From contig OZ241886.1 in the NCBI GenBank assembly GCA_965203375.1, positions 2,728,001 through 2,792,000 of the forward strand: 64,000 nucleotides of DNA, read 5' to 3'. Under the pieces are notes generated by a model. The model saw nothing but the letters and a program-made list of their open reading frames with translations, was not told where the DNA came from and did no database searches. Made by a program: the position numbers and the translations under genes. Numbering within the stretch: position 1 is the first letter of the stretch; each line of letters starts with the position of its first letter. Shown piece by piece: positions 52,961 through 60,790 of the stretch. This stretch comes from CATQHS01 sp965203375 (GTDB taxonomy: Bacteria > Actinomycetota > Acidimicrobiia > Acidimicrobiales > Aldehydirespiratoraceae).

Positions 52961-54037
52961 TCAGCGCTTTTTGCGCTTCTTGCGCAGGGGGGGCGCGGCG
53001 CCCGGCCCCGGGCCGCCGCCAGCGGCGGCCGAGCCGGTCGGGCCGGTGGAGGCCGCGGCCCGGGCGGAGCTGACCTTGCGGCGGGACTCCACCTTGCGGG
53101 CCAGCTCGGCCTGGTCGGGCTCCCAGCGCTCCTTCATCCAGGCCACCAGCGACGCGGCCACGAACAGCGACGAGTAGGTGCCCACGATGATGCCCACCAG
53201 CAGCGCCACCGCGAATTCCTGCAGGGTGAGGGCCCCGAGCACGAACGAGCCGATCACCAGCATCGACGCCACCGGCAGCACCGACGTGATCGAGGTGTTC
53301 ACCGACCGCATCAGCACCCGGTTGAGCGACAGGTTCATCATCTCGGTGTAGGTGTAGCGGCCGGTGGCCGCGGTCCGGCCCACCACCTCGCGCACCTTGT
53401 CGTACACCACGATGGTGTCGTACAGCGAGTAGCCCATGATGGTGAGGAAGGCGATCACGGTGGCCGGGGTGATCTCGAACTGGAACACCGAGTAGAAGCC
53501 GACGGAGATGACGATGTCGTGGATCACCGCGGCCAGGGCCCCCACCGCCATCTTCCACTCCAGCCGAACGGCTATGTAGAGGGCCACGATCACGAAGAAC
53601 CAGGCCAGCGCCCACGCCGCCTTGCGGGTTATCTCCGCCCCCCACGACGGCCCCACGGTGGTGACGCTCACCTCGTTGATGCTCGCCCCGGTCAGATCCA
53701 CCAGGGCCTGGCGCACCTCGTCCACCGCCTCGGTCCCCTCGATGTCGGAGCGCACCCTGATGGTGTCGGTCCCGACGATCTGGATCTTGGCCCCGGCCGC
53801 CCCGGTGTCCCTCAGCCCGTCCCGGGCCTCGGCCACCGACACCCCGGGGGCGGGGACCTCCCACGCCGTGCCGCCCGCGAACTCGATGCCGAAGTCCAGG
53901 CCCCGCAGCCCGAAGCTGGCCGTGCTCACCAGCAGCGCGGCCAGCGAGCCGATCAGCGCCGGCTTCCACAGCTTCGGGAAGTCGATCTCCTGCTCGCCCC
54001 GGAACAGCCTGCCCAGCCCGGCGAGGATGCGGCTCAC
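52961..54037 (-). CDS. secF: Protein translocase subunit SecF
   Basis: 358 residues, GTG start. Six membrane helices with the SecF motifs: FGIEFAGGTAWEVPAPGVSV in the first periplasmic part, ITRKAAWALAWFFVIVALYI, and GYSLYDTIVVYDKVREVVGR plus SLNRVLMRSVNTSITSVLPV. With SecD it uses the proton-motive force to aid late steps of Sec export. The Pro/Lys-rich C-terminal tail (ending KKRKKR) is cytoplasmic. Its ribosome site and start lie in one of three copies of the secD/secF junction sequence. Confidence 0.95.
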   Translation of the reverse strand: MSRILAGLGRLFRGEQEIDFPKLWKPALIGSLAALLVSTASFGLRGLDFGIEFAGGTAWEVPAPGVSVAEARDGLRDTGAAGAKIQIVGTDTIRVRSDIEGTEAVDEVRQALVDLTGASINEVSVTTVGPSWGAEITRKAAWALAWFFVIVALYIAVRLEWKMAVGALAAVIHDIVISVGFYSVFQFEITPATVIAFLTIMGYSLYDTIVVYDKVREVVGRTAATGRYTYTEMMNLSLNRVLMRSVNTSITSVLPVASMLVIGSFVLGALTLQEFAVALLVGIIVGTYSSLFVAASLVAWMKERWEPDQAELARKVESRRKVSSARAAASTGPTGSAAAGGGPGPGAAPPLRKKRKKR

Positions 54038-54135
54038 TGGGCCGCCCTCCGGGAACCAACCCCGAGCCGGATCATCGAACCGGCTCCGGCGAGCGAACCG
54101 CGAACCCCGACCCGGCTCATTGGGCCGGCTCCGCG
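54030..54135 (-). repeat. Triplicated secD stop / secF start junction
   Basis: Copies at 54030-54053, 54068-54091 and 54113-54135 share CGG(C/A)TCA(C/T) followed by GGCCGGCTCCG-like sequence. On the minus strand each has an (A/G)TGA(G/T)CCG core. The copy at 54113 contains the secD stop, CAATGAGCCG, in which an ATG in the secF phase (Met-Ser-Arg) overlaps the stop. The copy at 54030 contains the actual secF start, CAGTGAGCCGC, also Met-Ser-Arg. So an original overlapping junction was copied, and the outermost copy now serves as the secF start with its GGAGG. Confidence 0.8.
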
Positions 54136-55610
54136 ACTAAGGACCGGGGGATGCCGAAGCGGGCCGGGTTGGCGTTCGGCCCCGAGGCGTGGGCCAGGAT
54201 CCGTATGGCCGGGCCCATGAAGAAGTAGGTGGCCACCAGGTCGAGGATGGTTGCCACCCCCAGGTAGAGGGCGAAGCCCCTCACCTGGCCGACGGTGAGG
54301 AAGTACAGCACCGCGGCGGCGATGAGCGAGGCCACGTCGGCCTTCACGATGGTGGAGAAGGCGATGGGGAAGGCCCGGTCCACGGCCGAGCGCACGGTGC
54401 GGCCCGACCGCACGTCCTCCTTGAGGTGCTCGAAGTACACGACGTTGGAGTCCACCGACACGCCGATGGCCACGATCAGGCCGGTCACCCCGGCCAAGGT
54501 CAGGGCCAGACCCCTCGATTCGCCCAGCCAGGAGATGATGGTCCACAGCAGCGCCCCGGAGACGGCCAGGCTCATGATGGCGATCAGCCCCAGCAGGCGG
54601 TAGTAGAAGAGCAGATACAGCGACACCCCGATCAGGCCGATGATCCCGGCCACCACCCCGGCGTCGAGGGCGTCGGTGCCCAGCGAGGCCGACACGATGC
54701 GGCTCTGCTGGGCCTCCAGCTCCACCGGCAGGGCCCCGTAGTCGAGCACCAGGGCCAGGTCCTCGGCCTCGGACTGGGTGAAGGAGCCGGTGATGGTGAT
54801 CCTGTCCCGCTCGAAAGGCGTGAAGGAGGCTTCGCCTCCTTGGATCACGGGAGCGCTCACCACCTCGTTGTCCATCTCGATGGCCACCTGCTGGGTGGGA
54901 CAGGTCTCGCCCCGCCAGAAGCACTCCGCGCCCAGGGCGTTGAAGAGGTCGATGCCGGCCGCCCCGGACTTGAACACCGGGGCCACAAACCAGCCGGTCA
55001 GGCCGTCGAAGCGGCTCTCGGCGCTCTCGAGGCCGTCGCCGGTGACGCCGGTGGGGCCGAGGAGGTAGCGGACCGTCACGTTGCGCTCGTCGTCGTATTG
55101 GGCCAGCACCGCCACCGAGTCGGCGGCCGCGTCGGGCGTCAACGCGAACTGGGCCTCGATGCCGGCCGCGGCCTCTCCGTCGGCGGCGGCCTCGTCACCC
55201 TCGCCGCCGCCGGCGGCCTCGGCGGCCGCCTCGACCGCGGCCTGGTACCCGGACTCGTTGATGGCGCCCAGCACCGGCCGGAACCGCAGCTCGGCCGTCT
55301 GTCCCACCAGGTCGATGGCCCGCTGCTGGTCCTGCACCCCCGGCAACTGGACCAGGATGTTGCCGCCCTGGGTGCTGATCTCGGGCTCGACCACGCCCAG
55401 ACCGTCCACCCGGTTGCGGACGATCTCCACCGCCTTGTCGAGGTCTTCGTCGGAGGCGGGCCGGGTCGGCTCCAGCACCACGCTGGCGCCGCCCTGCAGG
55501 TCGAGGCCCAGCAGGGGCTCGTTGCCGGACCACAGCGTGTAGCCGACCCCGGCGCCGGCCAGGGCGACGATGCCGATGGCGAAGGCGAGCTGGCGCCTTC
55601 TCCCGGTCAC
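54117..55610 (-). CDS. secD: Protein translocase subunit SecD
   Basis: 497 residues, GTG start. One N-terminal helix, then the periplasmic P1 head starting GLDLQGGASVVLEPTRPAS and VVRNRVDGLG-like IVRNRVDGLGVVEPEI. The later SLGTDALDAGVVAGIIGLIG and VSVDSNVVYFEHLKEDVRSG are the family's membrane-domain motifs. An Ala/Gly/Glu-rich insert of about 25 residues lies in the head around residues 140-165. It works with SecF and is preceded by yajC as usual. Confidence 0.95.
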   Translation of the reverse strand: MTGRRRQLAFAIGIVALAGAGVGYTLWSGNEPLLGLDLQGGASVVLEPTRPASDEDLDKAVEIVRNRVDGLGVVEPEISTQGGNILVQLPGVQDQQRAIDLVGQTAELRFRPVLGAINESGYQAAVEAAAEAAGGGEGDEAAADGEAAAGIEAQFALTPDAAADSVAVLAQYDDERNVTVRYLLGPTGVTGDGLESAESRFDGLTGWFVAPVFKSGAAGIDLFNALGAECFWRGETCPTQQVAIEMDNEVVSAPVIQGGEASFTPFERDRITITGSFTQSEAEDLALVLDYGALPVELEAQQSRIVSASLGTDALDAGVVAGIIGLIGVSLYLLFYYRLLGLIAIMSLAVSGALLWTIISWLGESRGLALTLAGVTGLIVAIGVSVDSNVVYFEHLKEDVRSGRTVRSAVDRAFPIAFSTIVKADVASLIAAAVLYFLTVGQVRGFALYLGVATILDLVATYFFMGPAIRILAHASGPNANPARFGIPRSLVAEPAQ

Positions 55611-55716
55611 GCCCCGCTGGGCCCGATGGCCCGGTCAAGCCCGGCGGTCACGCCCCGCCGCCGCTCGCCTCGCCGGGCCCGGCCGCCCCGGTCGAGCCTG
55701 TGGGTCACGCCCCGGC
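55603..55716 (-). repeat. Repeated yajC stop / secD start junction
   Basis: GGTCACGCCCC occurs at 55605 (secD start, GTGACC on the minus strand), 55646 and 55703 (yajC stop, GCGTGACC). GGTCAAGCCCG and GGTCGAGCCTG are weaker related units between them. The 94-base spacer is filled by these repeats. Confidence 0.75.
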
Positions 55717-56016
55717 GTCATCCGAATCGTCGGACTCGGCCTCCGGTTCGGGCTTGGCGTCGGACTCCTCCAAGCGCTCGGACACCGCGTTGCGGCTCAC
55801 CTTCAGCTCCACGTCGGGAGCGACCTCCAGCCACACCACTTGGTCTTCCACCTCGGCCACGGCGCCGTGGATGCCCGAGTTGGTCACCACCACGTCGCCC
55901 GGCTTCAGCGAGCGCATCAGGGCCTGATGGGCCCTCATCCGCTTCTGCTGGGGGCGGAAGAAGACGAAGTAGAACAGGGCGAAGATGGCGAAGAGGAAAA
56001 GGAAACTGGGATCCAT
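55705..56016 (-). CDS. yajC: Preprotein translocase accessory subunit YajC
   Basis: 103 residues. One N-terminal membrane helix (FLFLFAIFALFYFVFFRPQQ), followed by the characteristic RPQQKRMRAHQALMRSLKPG and DVVVTNSGIHGAVAEVEDQV. YajC binds SecDF. The acidic C-terminal tail (EPEAESDDSDDAGA) is longer than usual. First gene of the yajC-secD-secF run. Confidence 0.93.
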   Translation of the reverse strand: MDPSFLFLFAIFALFYFVFFRPQQKRMRAHQALMRSLKPGDVVVTNSGIHGAVAEVEDQVVWLEVAPDVELKVSRNAVSERLEESDAKPEPEAESDDSDDAGA

Positions 56017-56202
56017 GGCACGTCCCCGGGGCTAGCCGACCGCAACAGGCTAGCCAGCCCGCCCCCGTTCCACGTTCCACCCCCGGTCCGCGGCCACCTG
56101 CCGCGGCCGCGCTCCACGGCGATGTGCCCCCGTTCCCCCTGCTCCAAGGCAACCTGCCGCGGCGATGTGCCCCGTCCTACCCGGTCCGCGGTCCCCGGGG
56201 GC
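56017..56202. other. Spacer with degenerate GC-rich repeats
   Basis: 186 bases between yajC and the oxidoreductase gene, with no gene seen. The pieces CGGCGATGTGCCCC and (C/A)ACCTGCCGCGG each occur twice, and CGGTCCGCGG twice. It looks like a decayed repeat array of the same general kind as the other spacers in the window. Confidence 0.45.
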
Positions 56203-57165
56203 TCAGGGCTCGTCCACCGACGGCGCCGCCTGCTCGGCGAAGGCGTCGATCTGATCGAGGTACTCGGCCAGGGTCCGGCCCCGGAACTTCAGGTGGAAGG
56301 CGTTGGCCCCCGCCGAGCGGGCGGCGCGCATGTCGGCGGCCAGCGGCTCGGGCCCGAACACCCCGGCCGGCGGCAGCCCCTCGGGGGCGGCGTCGCCCAG
56401 CAGGTAGGCCCACGGCGGCATGTAGCCGACGTCGAAAGAGGCGCCGCCGCGGCCCGCAGACTCGGCTGCCGAGGCCATGGTCTCGATGATCTCGGGATAC
56501 TGGTCCTTGGGGTTGCCCATGGGTATGTAGCCGTCGCAGTATCGGCCGGCCCGCCGCCACGCGGCCCGGCCCCGGCCCCCCACCCATACGGGCAGCTCCC
56601 GGCGGGGCCGCGGCGCCACCCCCATGCGCTCATAGGAGAAGTGCTCGCCCCGATGGGTGGCGTAGTCGGACTCGAAGGCGCCCCGCACCGCTTCGAGGAT
56701 CTCGTCGAGGAGGCGGCCCCGGCCGGCGAAGTCCACCCCCAGGGCCTCGAACTCGGCCTCCACGTGGCCGGCCCCCACCCCCAGGACGGCCCGACCCCCC
56801 GACAGGTGGTCGAGGGTGGCGAACGCCTTGGCCGTGTGCAGGGGGTGCCGGTAGGCCGCGATCCACACCACCGAGGCCAGGTTGACCGTGGTAGTGCGGG
56901 CGGCCAGGTAGGCCAGCGTCGCCACCGTGTCGTACCAGGTGGTGTTCATGTGGGCGGCGTAGTCGTTGTCGGGTATGGCCACGTGGTCGCACACGCCGAC
57001 GAAGGCGCCGCCCGCGGCCTCGACCCGCCGGGCGACGGCCACCAGGTCCGCGACGGTGGCGGAGTCCTCCCAGGGGTCGGCCAGCATCCGGCTCAGCGTC
57101 TGGACCGGCAACTGGATGCCCCAGATCCACTCTCCCGGTGGCGTGATCGACCCCATGGGGGCCAT
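56203..57165 (-). CDS. Luciferase-like (LLM class) F420-dependent oxidoreductase
   Basis: 320 residues; MAPMGSIT at 57165, or the second Met at 57156. The alpha/beta-barrel pattern of LLM flavin/F420 oxidoreductases is evident: GGAFVGVCDHVAIPDNDYAA, TTTVNLASVVWIAAYRHPL, SGGRAVLGVGAGHVEAEFEA, and LPVWVGGRGRAAWRRAGRYC followed by DGYIPMG. The length and the LGVGAG motif fit the F420-dependent group common in actinobacteria. Substrate unknown. Its start faces that of the divergent methyltransferase gene, with no space for a separate promoter region. Confidence 0.85.
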   Translation of the reverse strand: MAPMGSITPPGEWIWGIQLPVQTLSRMLADPWEDSATVADLVAVARRVEAAGGAFVGVCDHVAIPDNDYAAHMNTTWYDTVATLAYLAARTTTVNLASVVWIAAYRHPLHTAKAFATLDHLSGGRAVLGVGAGHVEAEFEALGVDFAGRGRLLDEILEAVRGAFESDYATHRGEHFSYERMGVAPRPRRELPVWVGGRGRAAWRRAGRYCDGYIPMGNPKDQYPEIIETMASAAESAGRGGASFDVGYMPPWAYLLGDAAPEGLPPAGVFGPEPLAADMRAARSAGANAFHLKFRGRTLAEYLDQIDAFAEQAAPSVDEP

Positions 57166-57838
57166 GCTATGGGCCGTGAGCTACAGGACCGTCTTCACCG
57201 ACCAGGCCGTGATCGCCTACGCCGAGCGCTTCTCCACCGGCCCCGACGAGATCCAGCGGGACCTCATCGAGACCACCCGGGCCCTGGGCGACCCCGCCGT
57301 CATGCAGATCGGGCCGCTGCAGGGGGCGTTCATGGCCGTGCTGGCCAGGGTCCTGCGGCCCCGGCTGGCGGTGGAGGTGGGGACGTTCACCGGCTACTCG
57401 GCTTTGGCCGTGGCCAGGGAGCTGGACCCCGGCGCCCGCCTGGTGTGCTGCGACGTGTCCGAGGAGTGGACCGGCATCGCCCGCCGGTTCTGGGAGCGGG
57501 CCGGGGTGGCCGACCGCATCGACCTGCGGATCGGTCCGGCGTTGGACACGCTGCGGGCCCTTCCCTTCGATCCCCCCGTCGACCTGGCCTTCATCGACGC
57601 GGCCAAGGCCGAGTACGTCGACTACTACGAGGAGCTGGTGCCGCGGCTGTCGGAGCGGGGGGTGATCCTGGCCGACAACGTGCTGTGGGACGGCCTCGTG
57701 GCCGATCCCGAGCAGGGCGACGCCCCGACCGAGGCCCTGCGTGCCTTCTCGGTCCACGTGGCGGCCGACCCCCGGACGACGGTGGCGCTGCTGCCGGTGG
57801 GCGACGGCCTGTCGATGATCACCCGGGCCCGGCCCTAA
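57164..57838 (+). CDS. O-methyltransferase, family 3 (caffeoyl-CoA O-methyltransferase-like)
   Basis: 224 residues from ATG at 57164; GTG at 57176 (VSYRTVFTDQAV) is an alternative. SAM-binding motif I is LAVEVGTFTGYSALAVAREL, with the acidic residue at the next strand (VCCDVSEEW). VDLAFIDAAKAEYVDYYEEL and ILADNVLWDGLVADPEQ carry the metal-binding residues of this family. It would methylate a catechol-type hydroxyl; substrate unknown. It is divergent from the LLM oxidoreductase, whose start codon region it shares. Confidence 0.88.
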   Translation: MLWAVSYRTVFTDQAVIAYAERFSTGPDEIQRDLIETTRALGDPAVMQIGPLQGAFMAVLARVLRPRLAVEVGTFTGYSALAVARELDPGARLVCCDVSEEWTGIARRFWERAGVADRIDLRIGPALDTLRALPFDPPVDLAFIDAAKAEYVDYYEELVPRLSERGVILADNVLWDGLVADPEQGDAPTEALRAFSVHVAADPRTTVALLPVGDGLSMITRARP

Positions 57839-57914
57839 GCCTGGGGCCGCGCCCCGACCGCCCGGCACGGCCGCCCCGCCCTATGCCGACCGGTCCTGAT
57901 CGCCCGCCGCTCCC

Positions 57915-59009
57915 CTAAGCCGGGGCCGGGCCCGGCACGGCCGCCTCGGCGGAGTCGCCGAACCACACCGTCTGCTGCGGGAACGGGATCTCGATCCCGG
58001 CCTCGTCGAAGGCCTCCTTGAGGCGTATGCGCAGCTCCCGCTCGACGCCCCACTGCATGGACGGCTCGGTCTTGACCGCCAGCCGGACGGCGATGCCCGA
58101 GGCCCCCAGCGACTGGACCCCCCACACCGAGGGCTGGTCCATGAGCTCGTCGCCGCCCCACTCGGGGTCCTCCCACATCTCGTCGGCCACCCGCTGCATC
58201 ACCTCCATGGCCCGGCGGAGGTCGGTGTCGTAGGCGACCTCTATGTCGATGAGGGCCCGGGACCAGAGCTGGGAGAAGTTGCCGATGCGGGCGATCTCGC
58301 CGTTGGGGATGTGCCAGACGGTGCCGTGGACGTCGCGGATGGTGGTGGAGCGCAGCGACACCTCTTCGACGGTGCCGGTGGCGGCGCCCACGTCGATCAC
58401 ATCGCCCACCCCGTAGTGGTCTTCGATGAGCATGAACAGGCCCGACAGGAAGTCCTTGACCACCGACTGGGCGCCGAAGCCCAGCGCGATCCCGCCGATG
58501 CCCGCCCCGGCGATGAGGGGGCCGAGGTCGATCCCGAGCTGGCCCAGGACGGTGAGGGAGGCGAAGGTCCAGATCACCGCCGCGGCCACGCTGCGCAGCA
58601 CCAGGCTAATGGTGCGGGCCCGGGCCTCGGCCCGCAGCGACTCCTTCTCCTCGATGAGGACCCGGCCCGGCCCGCGCTCCCGCAGCGACTTGAGCCGGTC
58701 GGCTGAGCGGACGGTGGCGATGCTCCGGGTGAACCGGGCGATGGCCCGCTGGGCCAGCTTGGACAGCACCCAGGCCAGGGCCACGATGAAGGCGATGCGG
58801 ATGGGCCGGTCCAGGACCCACTCGGCGCCGGCGGCCAGGAAGCTGTTGCCGGTCCAGTCCCAGACCCGCTCGCACGCCAAGCCGCGGTCGGCCTCGCCGC
58901 AGGCGTCGATCAGGCCCTGATCGGTGGCCGGGGCCTGCAAGAGGGGCGCAAGAGCGGCCATGGCCAGACCATACGATCCGACCCGGCCCCGCCGGTGGAT
59001 ACCTGCCAC
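57915..59009 (-). CDS. Mechanosensitive channel of the MscS family
   Basis: 364 residues; a start at 58961 (MAALAPLLQAP) is also possible. The pore helix and following beta domain are clear: LIAGAGIGGIALGFGAQSVV, KDFLSGLFMLIEDHYGVGDV, VEEVSLRSTTIRDVHGTVWH, then IPNGEIARIGNFSQLW. One or two membrane helices lie before, with a charged cytoplasmic segment between. The channel opens under membrane tension during osmotic downshock. It ends in an Ala/Pro-rich tail. It starts 14 bases from the divergent modA. Confidence 0.9.
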   Translation of the reverse strand: MAGIHRRGRVGSYGLAMAALAPLLQAPATDQGLIDACGEADRGLACERVWDWTGNSFLAAGAEWVLDRPIRIAFIVALAWVLSKLAQRAIARFTRSIATVRSADRLKSLRERGPGRVLIEEKESLRAEARARTISLVLRSVAAAVIWTFASLTVLGQLGIDLGPLIAGAGIGGIALGFGAQSVVKDFLSGLFMLIEDHYGVGDVIDVGAATGTVEEVSLRSTTIRDVHGTVWHIPNGEIARIGNFSQLWSRALIDIEVAYDTDLRRAMEVMQRVADEMWEDPEWGGDELMDQPSVWGVQSLGASGIAVRLAVKTEPSMQWGVERELRIRLKEAFDEAGIEIPFPQQTVWFGDSAEAAVPGPAPA

Positions 59010-59023
59010 TATGACCAGCGCCC

Positions 59024-59848
59024 ATGAGAGTCACCCGGGGCCTGGCTCCCTTCCGCACTGCCGCGCCGGTTTCAGGCTTGGCCGCGCTCGGGCTGGCCCT
59101 GACCGCGCTGGCCCTGGCGGGCTGCGGCGGAAGCGGTAGGGGCGACGGCAGCGAGGGCGGGACCGTGGTGGTGATGGCTGCCTCCTCCCTCACCGACGTT
59201 TTAGAGGAGGTCTCGACCGCCTTCGAGAGCCTCGTGGACTCGGGTCCGGCCGACGGACCTGGCGCGGTGACCGTCACGGCCGTGCTGGCCGGGAGCTCGG
59301 CGCTGGTGGCCCAGCTCGCCGAGGGGGCCGAGGCCGATGTCTTGATGACGGCGGACGCCGCCACCATGCAGCAGGCCGTCGAGGACGGCTCGGTACGGGG
59401 CTCGGTGGCGACGGTGGCCACCAACGCCCTGGTGTTGGCCGTGGCTCCCGGCAACCCGGGCCGGGTCGGGTCCTTGGAAGACCTGGGCCGGACCGACTTG
59501 CTGGTCGGGCTGTGCGCGGCAGGCGTCCCCTGCGGCACCCTGGCCGACCGGGCCCTCAGCGAGCTGGGGGTGGAGCCGACTGTCGACACCCGAGAGCTGA
59601 ACGCACGGGCCCTGGCCGCCAAGATCGCTTTGGGCGAACTGGATGCCGGTCTGGTCTACGCCACCGACCCCTCCGCCTCGGGCCTGGAGACCATCGCCGC
59701 CGCCGACCTGGGCCGTTTCGCCAACCCTTACCTGATGGCTTCTATCGACGCCGACCCCTCGGCCGCGGTGCGGGCCGTGCTGGAGGCGTTCGAGCCAGGC
59801 GGCCCCGGGGCCGAGGCCCTGCTAGAAGCAGGTTTCGGTCCGCCATGA
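59024..59848 (+). CDS. modA: Molybdate ABC transporter, substrate-binding lipoprotein
   Basis: 274 residues. The signal peptide ends in a lipobox, LALAGCGG (Cys near residue 34). The mature part starts with VVVMAASSLTDVLEEVSTAF, the ModA hallmark (AASSL), and has VLAGSSALVAQLAEGAEADV and DAGLVYATDPSA. It captures molybdate or tungstate outside the membrane. The stop overlaps modB by four bases (ATGA). Confidence 0.93.
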   Translation: MRVTRGLAPFRTAAPVSGLAALGLALTALALAGCGGSGRGDGSEGGTVVVMAASSLTDVLEEVSTAFESLVDSGPADGPGAVTVTAVLAGSSALVAQLAEGAEADVLMTADAATMQQAVEDGSVRGSVATVATNALVLAVAPGNPGRVGSLEDLGRTDLLVGLCAAGVPCGTLADRALSELGVEPTVDTRELNARALAAKIALGELDAGLVYATDPSASGLETIAAADLGRFANPYLMASIDADPSAAVRAVLEAFEPGGPGAEALLEAGFGPP

Positions 59849-60633
59849 AAGCCAGAACCGAGCGCCCTCCAGCCCTGCTAGCTGGAGTGGGGGTGCTGGC
59901 CTTGGTCCTTCTGGCCCTGCCCGTGGCGGGACTGGTGCAACGAGCACCGTGGTCTGCCCTGCCCGGGCTGCTCGCCGACCCCACGGTGCTGGAGGCTCTG
60001 CGAACGTCGCTGGTGGTCAGCGTGGCCGCCACCGCGGTGTGCGCGGCGCTGGGGGTGCCGCTGGCCTTGGTCTTGGCCCGGGCTCGGCTTCCGCTCCCCC
60101 GCCTGGTCCGGGCCTTCGTGATGCTGCCCATGGTGATGCCCCCGGTGGTGGGGGGCACGGCGCTGCTGTTCGCGTTGGGCCGCCGGGGCCTGGTCGGCCA
60201 GTGGCTCGACTCGTGGTTCGGCCTGCGTCTGCCCTTCACCACCGCCGGAGCGGTAGTTGCCGCCAGCTTTGTGGCCCTCCCCTTCTTGGTGGTCACTGTG
60301 GAGGCCGCCCTCCGGCAGGCGGGCCGCGACCTGGAGGAGGCCGGGGCGGTGCTGGGCGCGGGCACCTGGACCAACCTGGCGCACGTCACCCTGCCCGCCA
60401 TCCGGCCCGCCCTGGGGGCCGGGTTGGCGCTGGCCTGGGCCCGGGCCATCGGCGAGTTCGGCGCCACCATCACCTTCGCCGGCAACCTGCCCGGCCGAAC
60501 CCGAACCCTCCCCCTTCAGACCTTCCTGGCCCTCGAGCAAGACCCCGAAGCGGCCATAGCCATCAGCCTCGTGTTACTGGCCGTGTCCCTAGCCGTATTA
60601 GTAACCCTGAGAACCCGCTGGTTCCCGCGATGA
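59845..60633 (+). CDS. modB: Molybdate ABC transporter, permease
   Basis: 262 residues from ATG at 59845. The membrane protein has about six helices. Characteristic parts are the loop VMLPMVMPPVVGGTALLFAL and the EAA coupling motif around LEEAGAVLGAGTWTNLAHVT, followed by LPAIRPALGAGLALAWARAI and GEFGATITFAGNLPGRT. The next gene in the operon, modC, should follow directly, but a 1.6-kb insert carrying an LRR gene lies between them; a remnant of the original modC start overlaps the modB stop region. Confidence 0.93.
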   Translation: MKARTERPPALLAGVGVLALVLLALPVAGLVQRAPWSALPGLLADPTVLEALRTSLVVSVAATAVCAALGVPLALVLARARLPLPRLVRAFVMLPMVMPPVVGGTALLFALGRRGLVGQWLDSWFGLRLPFTTAGAVVAASFVALPFLVVTVEAALRQAGRDLEEAGAVLGAGTWTNLAHVTLPAIRPALGAGLALAWARAIGEFGATITFAGNLPGRTRTLPLQTFLALEQDPEAAIAISLVLLAVSLAVLVTLRTRWFPR

Positions 60634-60749
60634 CCACCGAGCGAGCTGATTCCAGCCTCGACGGTAGCAAAGCCAGGCCGCAAACCACAGGCCGATTCTG
60701 TTTGACGGCACCGTCGACCGGGGCGGCTGAGGGCTGGAGCTAATCGGCG
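60630..60749 (+). pseudogene. Remnant of the original modC 5' end
   Basis: ATG at 60630 overlaps the modB stop (ATGA). About 60 bases later, 60691-60749 matches modC at 62332-62390 with roughly 85% identity, including GATTCTGTTTGACGG and CGGGGCGGCTG. In the modC phase it reads PILFDGTVDRGG then a stop, against AILFDGAVGRGGW in modC. A one-base shift separates it from the ATG frame. So modC once began here, coupled to modB, and was cut off by the LRR insertion. Confidence 0.75.
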
Positions 60750-60760
60750 TCATCTTATGT

Positions 60761-60790
60761 GGGGTTATAAAGTTATACGGGGTTATAAAG
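60761..60790 (-). repeat. 18-base tandem duplication at the LRR gene stop
   Basis: GGGGTTATAAAG occurs at 60761-60772 and 60779-60790, an 18-base offset. On the minus strand the copies read CTTTATAACCCCGTATAA (the end of the gene with its stop) and CTTTATAACCCCACATAA. Even this acquired gene has its stop region doubled. Confidence 0.7.

Noticed and set aside
54823..54841. Perfect short hairpin AAGGAGGC/GCCTCCTT
   Set aside because: It is inside secD coding sequence with no T-run and encodes ordinary residues; there is no reason to see a terminator or signal.
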